From Oreohelix idahoensis (lineage: Eukaryota; Mollusca; Gastropoda; Stylommatophora; Oreohelicidae), in the NCBI GenBank assembly GCA_024509875.1, contig JAMPIV010021255.1, positions 130,748 through 194,747 of the forward strand: a stretch of 64,000 nt of DNA, written 5' to 3'. The notes beneath the pieces are model-generated. The model was not told where the DNA came from. It worked only from the letters and a program-made list of their open reading frames with translations, and did no database searches. A program made the translations under genes and the position numbers. Positions 1 to 11,870 of the stretch are shown in pieces. Within the stretch, counting starts at the first letter, position 1. Each line of letters starts with the position of its first letter.

Positions 1-850
1 CCACAAAGCACATGTTTAAATCATATTAAAAATCACAATACATTTATACCAAAGAATATTCTACGTGCATGTATTGAGAAGTTTATACGAACCTGAAATA
101 AAAAATATTATACTCGGTAGTTATCATAATTTCGCTTACCCTCAGACTTCAGACACGGGACTGAAAATTTCTGGCGATCCGCTCACAATTCAGGTGGTAC
201 ATGTGTAGTGGCGAACTCTGCCTCTCAGTCTGTCTCAAACCTCTTTCGGTGTGTCCTTCGTTGTGTCGCCTTTTAGTTTACCGATTCGCTATATATAAGT
301 CTCTGGCATACGTATCGGAGAGCACTGACGTCACAGCTTAAGACTCGGCTGAAATACCTTTCCGAAACAGCGATTTCACCCGATCTGTGCGTTGCCTGAA
401 ACTTTCCCTTTCTCATCCTCGGCTTATATATTATCCATACTGTTCCATCCTGTCTTGTTTTATACAGCCGATATATCTCTATTATCCTATCCATGTAATT
501 TCACACACTGTTCTATGATGATTTTAGTATTTAGAACAGAAGTGGGTTTACAGGCTTTCAGCTTAATTGTAGACCGCCGTAATACGCATATATCTCCGTA
601 AATGATAACTTCCTACTGTTTTTCCTCATATACAGTTATACACAATCCTCTCCTGGACTACAAGATGATATCCTTTTCACAAAGATTCCATTATGCTCTT
701 ATATATCATTGCCGATTGTCGATGTCTCATCGACATTTTGCCAATAAACCGCCATTTTGCAAGCGGCCGGCCCTGTGACCATTGATCGGTGAATGGTCTG
801 AAAATTACACGACGCCACTTTTGCAATGTATTGAAACCAATTTTGCGACA
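1..850 (-). repeat. 3' LTR (partial, cut by window edge)
   Basis: Positions 1-850 align with 6842-7693 with about 20 substitutions and one 2-bp indel. Homology stops after gcgaca at 850, which on the minus strand gives an LTR start of TGTCGC. The outer ~1.27 kb of this LTR lies before the window. Confidence 0.92.
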
Positions 851-868
851 TTGCTTCCCCATATTTTA
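851..868 (-). other. polypurine tract
   Basis: On the minus strand the bases immediately before the 3' LTR are purine-rich (aaaatatggggaagcaa) and abut TGTCGC. This is where plus-strand priming would occur in an LTR element. The assignment rests on position and composition. Confidence 0.7.
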
Positions 869-954
869 AGCTGGATGATATCTAGCTCTACACTTGGGTA
901 CAATACAGTTGCAAATCGACCATTCCGAGGTTAGTTTTCCTTCCTTCTATTTTG

Positions 955-2298
955 CTATAACTCTGTGGGATGGCGACTGAGAAAATCTGCGCCCACATTC
1001 TGTTTTCCAGGAATATATTCAATAGTGAAGAAATATGGCTGAATCAATAATGACCATCTTAGCAAGCGACTATTTGCATGACTTGATTAGGCCAGGAATG
1101 ACAGGGGTTGATGATCGCACTAGACCACAAATGGCTTGCCATACAAATAGGGTTGAAACTTATTGATGGCCCACACCAATGCTAAACATTCTCTCTCTAT
1201 AGTAGAGTAATTCCTTTCTGCAGCGTTCAACTTACGGCTGGCATAAGCAAGAGGAAAAAGTTCCTCATTCTGGGTCTGAGATTTTTGCAAAAGCGCTGCC
1301 CCAATTCCTAGATTGCTTGCATCAGTCCGTACTATAAACTCTTGCGTCATATCTGGCAACTTCAGAATAGGCATACTAGTGAGTTTATGCTTCAATTCTG
1401 AATATGCATGCTCACACTCTGCAGTCCACTTTATTGTGTCAGGTTTTCCTTTCTTTGTCAGATCCGTCAAAGGTGCACATAAGGTGTTGTAGTCTTTGAT
1501 GTATTTTTGATAGAATCCACCTAATGATACAAACGACCTCACATCTTTTTTTGTCTGTGGTCTAGGTGCATTCCTTAACTTTTCTATATTTTTGGGATCA
1601 GGAGACATGTTTCCATGACAAATTGTATGTCCCAAAAATTCTAATTCCTGACATCCAATTACACACTTTGTTGGACGAGCAGTCAAACCTGCCTCTCTGA
1701 GTCTATCCAGTAACAGTGATAGGGAATGTAGATGATCCTCAAATGTTTAAGTGGCTATGAGAATGTCATCCATAAAGTTGGTGATGGTTGAGTTTTTCAA
1801 GGGCTCCAGCAATTTCTTCATCATCCTTGAAAATACGCTTGGTGCGTTTTTCAACCCAAATGGTAGTACATTAAATTCGTAGTGGCCACCCGAAGTGCTA
1901 AAAGCCACCATGTGTTGGATCTCGGGTTTGACAGGAATCTGGTAATATCCCTTACTTAAATCGACCTTAGAGAAATATTTCGCAGTACTTAGCGTCGAGA
2001 ACAGCTGATTGGTATCCGGTAATGGATCAGCTTGGGTTTCAGTGATCGCATTCAATTTCCGGTAATCGATACAGAGTCGGTGTTCTCCACTTGGTTTTCT
2101 CAACAGTACAACACTTGAGCTGTAAGGTGATTCTGACTTGGAGATGATTTGTTCTTGCAACAGATAATCAATTTCCTCCTTTAATGCCTGTACCTTGGCA
2201 TATGGTATAGGGTAGGTCTTCATGCAGATCAGTGTTGGATCGATGACCTTCATATCGTATGTCAATAAGTTGGTGCATCGAGGTTTATCAGTTAACAC
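955..2298 (-). pseudogene. pol: reverse transcriptase and RNase H, interrupted by stops
   Basis: This is the C-terminal part of pol. From the methionine at 2298, RT motifs appear in order: RLCIDYRKLN (residues 74-83), KVDLSKGYYQ (111-120, first catalytic Asp 113), LPFGLKNAP (145-153) and FMDD (175-178) in place of the usual YVDD or YIDD. A TAA at 1747 interrupts the frame, which continues unchanged into the thumb/connection region and an RNase H-like segment (TDASNLGIGA, then ERECLALVWAI). Further stops at about 1120 and 1084 interrupt the RNase H end; the same frame carries recognisable gypsy sequence (EYIPGKQN, ADFLSRHP) and finishes at a TAG at 955-957, about 90 bp from the polypurine tract. 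Upstream, the RT frame is the same as that of integrase, separated by 52 bases holding two stops. No integrase follows RNase H. Confidence 0.92.
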
Positions 2299-2349
2299 AT
2301 CTGCATGTGTTTTTAGAACCTATTTAACTTGCTCCCTCTGCTCCTGAGT

Positions 2350-3530
2350 TTACTGAGTACTAATTTTGACTTGTTCATATGTCTCAGTCGGTCTCAATGG
2401 ATACTCTATTGAGGTTAATGGTTCATGCTTCATTTCAGTTGCGATGGCCAGAGTCATCATAGGGGCTACCTCCGTTGATGTCCTGTCATAATATTTCTTT
2501 AACAGATTGACATGGTACACCTTTTCTTTGCCCTTCTTGTCAATTTTGTAATTAGTCCTCGATAATTTCTCTAGCACGTTATATGGACCCTGCCAACCAA
2601 TCTGCAGTTTGTTGTTACTGCTGGAAAATAGAAGAAGCACTTTTTCTCCAACAGCAAGTTCCCTATCCTTTGCTTTCTTGTTATAGTATTCAGTATGCTT
2701 CTTTCTGGCTCTGCGAAGATTGTCATTAGCCAATTTCCAGCCCGTTTTGAGTCGAGTTGTCAACTCATTTACATACTGAATTGATGAGGTGACACTTTCC
2801 TCTGCCTTCTCATCTGTCCAAGTCCGCAGCAATGCTTCCAGTGGACCTTTTATAGGCCGACCAAACAACAATGTGGCCGGTGCCATTCCTGTGGAATTGT
2901 GTGGGACTTCCCGATATGCAAATAATGCAGCGGGTAAGTATTCACCCCATGTTTCAGGTTTTTCACTTGCCAGCTTTCTGAGAATAAAAATGAGCGTACC
3001 ATTGAACCGCTCGACTTGACCCTTTCCTTGTGGGTGATAAGGAGAGCAATGATAATATCTGGCTTGAAATATCCTGAACACTTCTTGGGTTAGCTTTCCC
3101 TTGAACTGAGAACCAATGTCCGTCAATATTTGATGTGGGAACCCTAACCTAGTGAATATTGTCAACAGTGCCTCTGCCACATGCTTAGAATCTATAGATG
3201 CCATGGCTACGGCCTCTCCCCACATAGAGCTTGTATCAACTAGAGTTAAGTTATAATTATTCCTTCTCTTAGTCCTAGTGAGGGGTCCAACAATATCCAC
3301 TGCAACTCTCTCGAATGGAGTACCCATGATTGGCATTTCTCCTAGAGTTGCTGGTGCAGTCCTATGCTTGGGGGCTACACGTTGACACTCTGGACAAGAT
3401 TTCACATATCGTTGATATCTTCCGTGATCCCTGGCCAGTAATAGTGACAAGCTATCCGTTGACTTGTGGCACCAATTCCCATGTGTCCACTAAATGGGAT
3501 AGCATGTGCCAGCTCCATAACCTTTTCCTG
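2350..3530 (-). pseudogene. pol: integrase, located upstream of RT
   Basis: The continuous frame 3450-2350 holds the second half of the HHCC zinc domain (KSCPEC, Cys 19 and Cys 22 counted from 3450), then the DDE core: VAVDIVG (Asp 52), LTDIGSQF (Asp 111) and GQVERFNG (Glu 147), with 35 residues between the last two. A basic C-terminal segment with an SH3-like IN end (VGEKVLLL, then GPYNVLEKL) follows. The two zinc-domain histidines lie just upstream in the same frame, so the coding region begins around 3530, where a one-base shift separates it from the protease frame. All three catalytic residues are intact. It would insert the element's cDNA into the genome; the Asp of the common TDxGSxF motif is present, with Ile in the next position. 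The unusual feature is its place before RT. Confidence 0.93.
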
Positions 3531-4510
3531 TATGATTTTGGCACTACCAGCTGTCCATGTCCTTGAGGTTCTGTACCAGCTTTTCTATACATTAGTCCAT
3601 TTTTCATATACAAGTCTCCTTTCTCTGGAGGGTTATGGGCCTTTGGCAATTTGCCAAAACAAGGCTTCAATGTGTCATCTTCGGCTTGAGCCTTCTTCAT
3701 CTGCTCTGGCTGAGTATTGTTAGGATGTTCCTCCTCTTTTTTGGTGCTCGACCTGATCTGGACTGCTGCCATGACAACAGGTTTTATTGGGTCACCCAAA
3801 AATACATACCTACACCCCAATATCAGCTGGTATATAGGGTTATTTATCACTGCGGCTGTTATCGCTCCTTCCACGTAGCGAGATTTCACATTGATCCTAG
3901 CTATAGGAAGTGTCATGGTTGCTGTTCCCTTAGTTGCCCCTTGTATTTCCACGGTTTCTGTGGTAAGTTGATCAGGGTGCACTAGGGTTGAACTCACAAC
4001 TGAGTCAAAATCCAGGCCGGTATCATATAAGGACATGACTCGAGTGCCATTCACGGTTACGAGTTCACTCACAGCGGGATGACGGAGGCTATTCTGACTC
4101 CCTGTCAGTTCCATCGTATATGTCCTATTCCCTGTTGCTATACATGCAGCGTGATGACGGGGATTTTTCCTTTTACAATCTACAGTGTTGTTGTTGCTCA
4201 TCTTACAAATTTTGCACCACTTATCTCCCTGTTTGTAGGGTTTCTTTTCCTGAATCTGAGGGTTCTTGTCCTTATTATCAAATCTTTGCTTATTTCTGTA
4301 CGGTTGGTCCTTTTGGTCAACCTTGGTATTTTGTGGTGGTCGCTTGTATCCTTCTACTTGCTTTCTTTTTGTTCCTACCAGTTCAGCTTGAGCTGCTTGG
4401 TATCTCTCTGCACATTTCAAAATGTCTTCCAGCCTCTCTGCTCCTTGTTCCATTAGGAGTTTCCTCATTTCTTGAGGCATGGAATCTTTAACTTGCTCTA
4501 ACATAACCAT
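3452..4510 (-). pseudogene. gag-pol: gag C-terminus (nucleocapsid) and protease
   Basis: The frame is the same as the gag segments to its right, from which it is separated by a TAG just above 4510. Counting from the Met at 4510, residues 46-96 are basic and lysine/glutamine-rich. A degenerate zinc knuckle follows: C99-x2-C102-x4-N107-x4-C112, with Asn where CCHC knuckles carry His. The aspartic protease active site is LYDTGLD (residues 161-167; DTG at 163-165), and a second protease motif, LILG, appears near YQLILGCRYV. The last part enters the integrase leader (LYMKNGLMYRK) and then leaves frame near 3527, so the final ~25 residues up to 3452 are out-of-frame translation. The retained DTG supports a retropepsin; the lost His and the frameshift argue against function. 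Confidence 0.87.
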
Positions 4511-5311
4511 TTCTTTCAGATCCTCATAGGTTTTCTGATACTTACCTAAACTACTCTATTTCAACAAATACGTTTCTAGCCTAGCTGAGAACTGGTTATA
4601 TGTTTCTCCCGGTAGAGGTTTAGAAGTTCTAAATTTCTTCCTATATGCCTCTGAGTTCTTTTCATAACGAATAAGTAAGGCTTGTTTTAGTATTTCATAA
4701 TTTTCCTGATCTTCTTTGGGGAGTTTCAGAAACACATCGTATGCAATACCTCTCAATCCCTGAAATAACTTTAAACTCCATTTTTCCTTTTACAGTCCAT
4801 ATGTAGAGGCTAGCCTTTCATACCTATCCAGGTACGACTCAATTGCGTCCTTCTTTTCAATAAATGGATCTAGGTGGAAACTCATGGCTCCATTTACCAT
4901 GTTCTGAAACGTGCTATTCTCAGAATGAGGTGGGCTATTACCATGGGTGCTAGTCCCAGCATGAAGTTCAAGTTCAAGTTGTCTCATTTTCAGCTCATGG
5001 TCTCTCTCTGCTTGTAACCTCTTTTCTTCTCTCTCAGCCTCTGCTTGTACCCTCCTTTCTTCTCTCTCAGCTTCTAATTTCTTGGCTTCTCTCTCTGCTT
5101 CTAATTTCTTGGCTTCTCTCTCTGCTTCTAATTTCTTGGCTTCTCTATCTGCTTCAAATTTATGGGCTTTTTCTGCTTCCAATTTCTGTTCTTCTCTGTC
5201 CATATACTTTTCACATTCCGTCGTGACATACTGGACCAGAGCATCACCACTCATGCAAAGCTTTTTTACCACCTGCAGGGTAGCAGACCTAAACTTGACC
5301 ACGTCAGCCAT
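4511..5311 (-). pseudogene. gag: gag, N-terminal coiled coil and capsid-like region
   Basis: Translation from the Met at 5311 (MADVVKFRSA) gives 173 residues, then a TAA near 4790, then the same frame resumes. Residues about 45-115 are a long charged helix built on near-exact nine-residue repeats (EAKKLEAER three times), predicted to form a coiled coil. The part at 4756-4556 (AYDVFLKLPKEDQENY, then RKKFRTSKPL and FSARLETYL) resembles the SCAN-like capsid C-terminal region common in gypsy elements of animals. A second in-frame stop near 4556 separates it from the nucleocapsid. The start was chosen because it is the first Met after the primer site with an uninterrupted gag-like frame, leaving a leader of about 245 bases. 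Gag would form the particle that packages the RNA. Confidence 0.83.
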
Positions 5312-5555
5312 GATGTATCTGTAGTCTAGTAGGGTAAGCTGTCTTACTCAATCTAAATTACTACAATATAATTAACTTAATTAAAATTAAAGTTAACTAA
5401 ACTGACTTCACCATATATGAAACAGTTTTCTTTATCTGTACTCAATGGTACTCCTAAAAAAAAAATTATTTCCTACTTTGTTACTCTTTCAAAAAATTTT
5501 AAAAAAAATTTCCTACACAGCAGAAATAGAAAGTTGGCTCTGGAATATCAAAGAT
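5312..5555 (-). other. 5' leader between primer site and gag
   Basis: About 245 AT-rich bases with no frame matching a known protein. By position this is the untranslated leader, where packaging signals of an LTR element usually sit; no specific signal was recognised. Confidence 0.6.
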
Positions 5556-5573
5556 ATCCCGGACAAGCCCCCA
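5556..5573 (-). other. primer binding site, tRNA-Pro type
   Basis: On the minus strand this 18-mer begins TGGGGGCTTGTCCGGG, 17 of 18 bases matching the site complementary to the 3' end of tRNA-Pro (one G to A change in the tRNA-sense strand). It lies one base inside the LTR end (ctaca), exactly where minus-strand synthesis would be primed. This site also fixes the inner LTR boundary. Confidence 0.88.
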
Positions 5574-5574
5574 C

Positions 5575-7693
5575 TGTAGCGGGAGGTTATTTAAAATTAT
5601 GTATCTATGTAAGACTCCAGGTATCTTATATGCTACCAGGAGAGTATGCCAGTAAAGAGTTCTGGTCTTACAAGTAATACCCCAGTCTTAGAAATAAGCA
5701 CTGGTGTACGGATATCATAGAAATAGTCAGAGTGTGAAAACCCTGGCCAGTTGGTAAGAGGTTGTACCAGGATTTAAGGTGTCTCCTCCCTGTGACTATC
5801 TTATGATTACTTATTGTCTAGGGGATAATTAAAATGAACATTCACTGTAACCACAAATGTAAGAAGTGAATAATTCCTCAGGTACAGTTAAAATATTTTA
5901 ATATTTACACTAATATTCTATTACTGCTAGTTGGAACAGAGCATTAAAATATATAAAAAAATTTCACATAATTACTATTTTTGTCTGTTTAGACTTCAAG
6001 ATCTTGAATAATAAAGTTACTGAAAACTGGAATCCGCTCACTGTTGTTACATCCTTTACTTATTTATGAAACTTGGTTTGAATCTTTCCAAACCATATCA
6101 TGGGTGATTAGTGTTCTAAAACTTATCTGAAAATACTGCATGCCAGTATTGGGAGACCTAGCATCTACACAAAATCCTGCACTTTTGTGGGATTGCCTCT
6201 GATACACAAATAGACATAAAGTGAAGTGAAACATCATATCAGCCCGCTAGACTTGTAGCTGACCACAATCGATCAGATGGTTATCCATTTTAATTAATCT
6301 GACTAGTAAGTAAGGACTCAGATGTCAAAGTACATATACAGTCATAGTAAGGGTACGGAACATCATTCAGTAATTAATTGTAACTGACTAGCACATAAGT
6401 AGTCAACTATCATAGTTAAGGGACAATCATTTCAATTGAATTTGACTTACATCCTTTACCTGGCATATCAGGTACAAATTTAAATACTCCATTCCTAGCA
6501 TCTACACAAAATTTACACAAATAGAGTGAGTGCCCGCCTAATCATGCTTTCTTCAGTAGTACAACTATATAGTTGTTGACTCAGTTTACCAGATTTAAAT
6601 GGGCACTCAGTTGTGCGCTCGAACTAGGGAAGGAAAAGGCAGCGAGGAAGGGAACTAGTCACCTAACCTCGTAAAAGCGGTATCTTTCGTGATGAAGCTT
6701 CTAACACTTCATTTGCCTATGACAATCTCTGCCATGGGACTGCCTTTATCCTCGTACGAGATACAGCATTTAATATGATAAATATTATCTTCATTTGGCT
6801 GTGGGCTAGTTGTGATACGTTTTTGTACAAGCAACAATCATCCACAAAGCACATGTTTAAATCATATTAAAAATCACAATACATTTATACCAAAGAATAT
6901 TCTACGTGCATATATTGAGAAGTTTATACGAACCTGAAATAAAAAATATTATACTCGGTAGTTATCGAAATTTCGCTTACCCTCAGACTTCAGACACGGG
7001 ACTGAAAATTTCTGGCGATCCGCTCACAATTCAGGTGGTACATGTGTAGTGGCGAACTCTGCCTCTCAGTCTGTCTCAAACCTCTTTCGGTGTGTCCTTC
7101 GTTGTGTCGCCTTTTAGTTTACCGATCCGCTATATATATAAGTCTCTGGCGGACGTATCGGAGAGCACTGACGTCACAGCTTAAGACTCGGCTGAAATAC
7201 CTTTCCGAAACAGCGATTTCACCCGATCTGTGCGTTGCCTGAAACTTTCCCTTTCTCATCCTCAGCTTATATATTATCCATACTGTTCCATCCTGTCTTG
7301 TTTTATACAGCCGATATATCTCTATTATCCTATCCATGTAATTTCACACACTGTTCTATGATGATTTTAGTATTTAGAACAGAAGTGGGTTTACAGGCTT
7401 TCAGCTTAATTGTAGACCACCGTAATACGCATATATCTCCGTAAATGATAACTTCCTACTGATTTTCCTTATGTACAGTTATACACAATCCTCTCCTGGA
7501 CTGTAAGGTGATATCCTTCTCACAAAGATTCCATTATGCTCTTATATATCATTGCCGATTGTCGATGTCTCATCGACATTTTGCCGATAAACCGTCATTT
7601 TGCAAGCGGCCGGCCCTGTAACAACTGATCGGTGAATGGTCTGAAAATTACACGACGCCACCTTTGCAATGTATTGAAACCAATTTTGCGACA
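5575..7693 (-). repeat. 5' LTR, 2119 bp
   Basis: The inner end is set by the primer site (LTR 3' end ctaca on the minus strand) and the outer end by the point at 7693 where homology with the left copy stops. The ends read TG...CA on the minus strand. Only 6842-7693 can be compared with the left copy because the rest is beyond the window. At 2.1 kb it is long for a gypsy-type LTR. No convincing TATA or poly(A) signal was singled out. Confidence 0.85.
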
Positions 7694-8039
7694 CAGGTAG
7701 AAACTTCTTCTCTGTCTTCTGTACTGACTGTTTATTTTACGTTTTTTTTTCATATGTCTCTTGGAATATCTCACTGAAAGAAAACTGGCCATATCGCCAG
7801 GGCTGTCATTTTGTCAAGATTTTCGTCTATTATTCTTCTCTGCTCAGACCTGGTCTGCTGAGCTATACATGCTACTGATAAATCACAAATGTTTAACATA
7901 CCTTGTTTTGTTCTCAGTCGAAATACACCTTTTCTTTCACAACTATCTCGTCTTCAGAATAAATATTATCACCACAAAATACTGACGTACACCAATTTGT
8001 GATAACTAATGTACTGAGAGGTTTCTATCTCTCTTTATC
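7694..8039. other. unassigned sequence flanking the LTR element
   Basis: AT-rich host DNA to the right of the 5' LTR. No protein signature, RNA or repeat was recognised. Confidence 0.5.
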
Positions 8040-8652
8040 TCACAGCACATTTTTGCTGATCATCTACGCTGAGTATGTTTTTCTCACACACATCTTACGC
8101 TGAGCGCGTTTTGCTAAATCTAACTATAACACTTGGGAGAAAACCCTTTTCTCTTCCTACGCCTAGCGCGTCTCACTATGAACTGCCTGATCCCTGTTCT
8201 AACATTATTCCTTTTTTCATCCTCTCATGTATCATTAATCACACTTTTCACGTGCGTACTTTTTCTGAGCACAACTCACTAACACAATATTCACGTGCAT
8301 ACTTTTTTTTGAGCACAACTCACTAACTTATCAAGGATGTAATCTCTAGTTGACTCCCTTTGCTAAGTATACACAAATCCACATTCTCCTCTTTAAACTT
8401 TATTACTAAATCTTAACATGCAAATTGCTTTTACCATAATTTGTAACTCATTCAAAATGCTTAACTGTAAACAACAACGTCATTTTCAAAATGTATTTCT
8501 AGATTTATCTCCCTTTGCAAAAACTACTCCTACACTCATTTTACCCCCATTCAACAAAGGCGAACAGTCTTTTTAACATTTTCATTCATTTTTCCTTAAC
8601 CATTTTTCCACACTCACAAACCCCACCAAAACCCAAACCTACCGTTCACATT
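8040..8652 (+). repeat. dispersed repeat R2, plus copy
   Basis: This block matches, in reverse orientation, the block at 41585-42080: shared stretches include ccctgttctaacatt, cgtgcgtact, atctccctttg and caacaaag followed by a poly-pyrimidine segment ending at ccgttcaca. It carries three degenerate cgcctagcgcg/acgctgagcgcg motifs near its start. Nothing indicates coding. Its right end abuts a LINE fragment. Confidence 0.65.
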
Positions 8653-8991
8653 ATGATGGCAATCTCCCAATCCTTTGGTATGTTCTTGTTGCACCACGCT
8701 GCCTGTAGGACCCTTAAGATTAATATGTCTTCTGATTCTCCCATGTACTTAACCATTTTCTGGTGGTATACCATCATGCCCTGCTGCTTTGCCCAATTTG
8801 ATTATCTCCAGTGCTGCCTTCAGTTCTTCCATCTTTATGTCATCTTCACCACAATTGGTTTTCTCTTCTGTGCTAGTGGTTATCATTTCTGATGCTTGAT
8901 CTTGCTCACCATCAAGGAGTTCTGAGAAATGTTCCTTCCATCTTTCAATCACTTCCTTCGGGGCAGTAAGCAATTTGCAGTAAGCAATCAT
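8653..8991 (-). pseudogene. LINE reverse transcriptase N-terminal fragment (family A)
   Basis: The frame at 8991-8749 reads ERWKEHFSELLDGE, then KAALEIIKLGKAAGHDGIP, the conserved segment that precedes the palm of many RTE/jockey-type reverse transcriptases. A one-base shift near 8750 moves into a second frame (KDWEIAIIM) down to 8653, where homology ends at repeat R2. Only about 110 codons remain, with no catalytic motif, so this is a dead 5'- and 3'-truncated piece. The sequence differs from the other LINE families here. Confidence 0.8.
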
Positions 8992-9122
8992 GCACTTTCC
9001 ATTCCAGCAGCCATTCGCTCTCTACCTCATGACAAATACGGGGAAAATCCATTCCCACACCCTTTTTTCCCAGCTTCTCGGCATCAGTATATATAATAGT
9101 GGTGCGTTTTTAATGTGCTTCA

Positions 9123-10189
<1,067 letters not shown>

Positions 10190-10190
<1 letters not shown>

Positions 10191-10330
10191 AATGATGAAT
10201 AAATTCAAAACATCAGAAAATCATAGAGAAAGAAATATCTTTGATTATATTATCAAAATCGATACGACGAAGTCGTGTTTGACCTATGAGGCTTTGCGAG
10301 TTGTTTTAATTGTAAAACAGAACGTTCTGC
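10190..10330 (+). repeat. short dispersed repeat, also at 29.29-29.40 kb
   Basis: The segment around atacgacgaag...gtttgacctat matches 29280-29395, the DNA into which the LINE at 29.4-32.6 kb is inserted. Function unknown. Confidence 0.55.
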
Positions 10331-10570
10331 AAAACAGTTCGTTATCATCAATGGCAGGAGTATGCGTAACGCATTCTCGACATTTGGAAATAAACATTGC
10401 ACATCATCTTGCAATATTATGTGGTGGAGATCACCATGAGAGATTTTATTTTTGTCAGTACATTTTGTTTGTCGTATGTACCAATGAAATTGACGTAGTT
10501 CGTCATAACGATTGTTATTTATGTCGTCCAAAAATTATTTTAGTATTACTGAAATTAACATTAATGCTTA

Positions 10571-10588
10571 GGGGGGGGGGGGGGGGGA
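10571..10588. repeat. poly(G) tract
   Basis: About 18 consecutive G. A similar, less pure tract occurs at 24487-24510. Confidence 0.95.
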
Positions 10589-10792
10589 AAGTTCTGAGGC
10601 AGCTGGGATAGTGGAATGAACGAAAGGGAGTAAACACCTGATTTTGTGTCAGGAAACCGAATACCCCAGATGGTATTTGTTTCTCTCTTTTTTCATGATA
10701 CTAATCCGTGGCCCCAGCTGGTGGTACTAGTGTGTGGAACAAGTGTGTGGTATAAGTGAAGTTCAGTCAAAGTTTGGTGCCTAGAGCAGACG

Positions 10793-11345
10793 GGTCTTAA
10801 CAGACACTGGACCATCTTCGTAATTACCCCACGATACTAAGAGGGACATGTTGCGGCAACCAGACTTGATCAGTGACTAGTGAACCATCAACAACCTGCA
10901 AATAACAAACATCGGCTGGAGCAAAAACCATCCAATATTTTAATGGCAGCTAAGTACCCACTTAAAGCTGCCAAGTGAACTGTTTTCCTTAAAAACATTG
11001 TTATCTGACACCCGTGATGAAATGCTATAGAATATTCGTATTACATCCCACCATTATTTATTTCATCTTGTTAACTATAATTACTTATGAAATTTGTAAT
11101 ATGTAAATATACTGATTTAAATCAAAACGAGCAAAATTCTTATTCCTCCTAGAAGGTCACGGAAGATAAATAGTTTACACGGCCTGGATCCTATCAGCCT
11201 TAGTACTTGATTTATTAAATGACTACGAGGCACAGTAGAATTGAAGCCCCATTTTCAAATTGACATGTCTGCCAAGACCCTCATTAGATAATCTGAATGT
11301 TGGTCACTATTGGACCATAACTGCAGAGCAAGAGCAGTCAATCAC
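10793..11345 (+). repeat. dispersed repeat R1, copy 1
   Basis: Matches 14459-15170 in the same orientation through three blocks: gtcttaacagac at the start, cctgcaaa..caa..atcgg..ggagca in the middle and ctgccaaga...tttggtcact...ctgcaga at the end, separated by AT-rich spacers of unequal length. Part of the end block also occurs at 29.1-29.24 kb and, inverted, at 11.60-11.83 and 39.94-40.25 kb. It has no coding capacity that I can see. Confidence 0.7.
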
Positions 11346-11599
11346 GTGACAGCAGTGTTGCAAATATTCTTCTTCAGACATATTTAAATTTGTCCAACAG
11401 GAATATTTATTTCATATTTTTGTAGACATCTCCTTGTTTCTCATCTGTGCTTTGAGCGTATTAACTATTACATTGAATGTCGATATGTGAAACTTTTCTC
11501 TGCGACTTTGTTTTACATCTTTCTCTTGACCATCATTATCTTGTTGTCCTGGATTTTGCCACTTTAAAGTTAGTATTGGGTAGGTGTTACGGGTTGCCT

Positions 11600-11870
11600 T
11601 CCCTGCTTGGCAGTAGTGGTCCAACTGTGGCCAAAACTCAAGAGTATCTAAAGTGGGTAGTCAAAATATGTCTACCTTTGCACAAGATTACTCTTGTCAG
11701 AGATTTAGATAGCAGGGTAATGACGCTTCTATCCCAAGGAAGTTTTCACAAGATATTCAGAAAAGCGAAAACAATGCTGCATTGGCTGAGCACGTTAATT
11801 CTATGATCTGAAGACAACTTTTGTGATGGATTAAGCAATTTTTGTTTTTCAGCTCGTCAAGCCCCCAAAT
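11600..11870 (-). repeat. dispersed repeat R1-related, inverted copy
   Basis: This segment is alike to 39940-40250 (ggcagtagtggtccaac, caagagtatcta, agattactcttgtcagag, gggtaatgacgctt). Its first ~110 bases are the reverse complement of the end block of R1, so with 11260-11345 it makes a loose inverted repeat around a 250-bp spacer. Confidence 0.6.

Larger units (their letters stand above)
1..7693 (-). mobile_element. Gmr1-like Ty3/gypsy LTR retrotransposon, degraded
   Basis: A complete internal region lies between two copies of one long terminal repeat; the left LTR runs off the window. Reading the minus strand, the order is 5' LTR (7693-5575), primer site (5573-5556), gag with a coiled coil and a SCAN-like capsid part, a zinc knuckle, protease, integrase, reverse transcriptase, RNase H, polypurine tract and 3' LTR. 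Typical gypsy elements place integrase last; here it precedes RT, as in copia and in the Gmr1 group of gypsy-like elements. The coding region is one long frame interrupted by about seven in-frame stops and one frameshift near 3527, so this copy cannot make its own proteins. The LTRs differ by roughly 20 substitutions in 850 bp by eye, suggesting an insertion that is old but not ancient. The left junction is outside the window, so no target duplication can be checked. Confidence 0.93.

Noticed and set aside
392..601. 69-codon frame repeated at 7235-7444
   Set aside because: Repeated because it lies in both LTRs; no domain, and antisense to the element's transcription.
4079..4491. Plus-strand frames of about 125 codons
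   Set aside because: Antisense shadows of the gag-protease region.
6727..6745. Alternative inner LTR boundary at ccatgggactgcc
   Set aside because: The tRNA-Pro primer site at 5556-5573 with the adjacent CA end gives a far better boundary.
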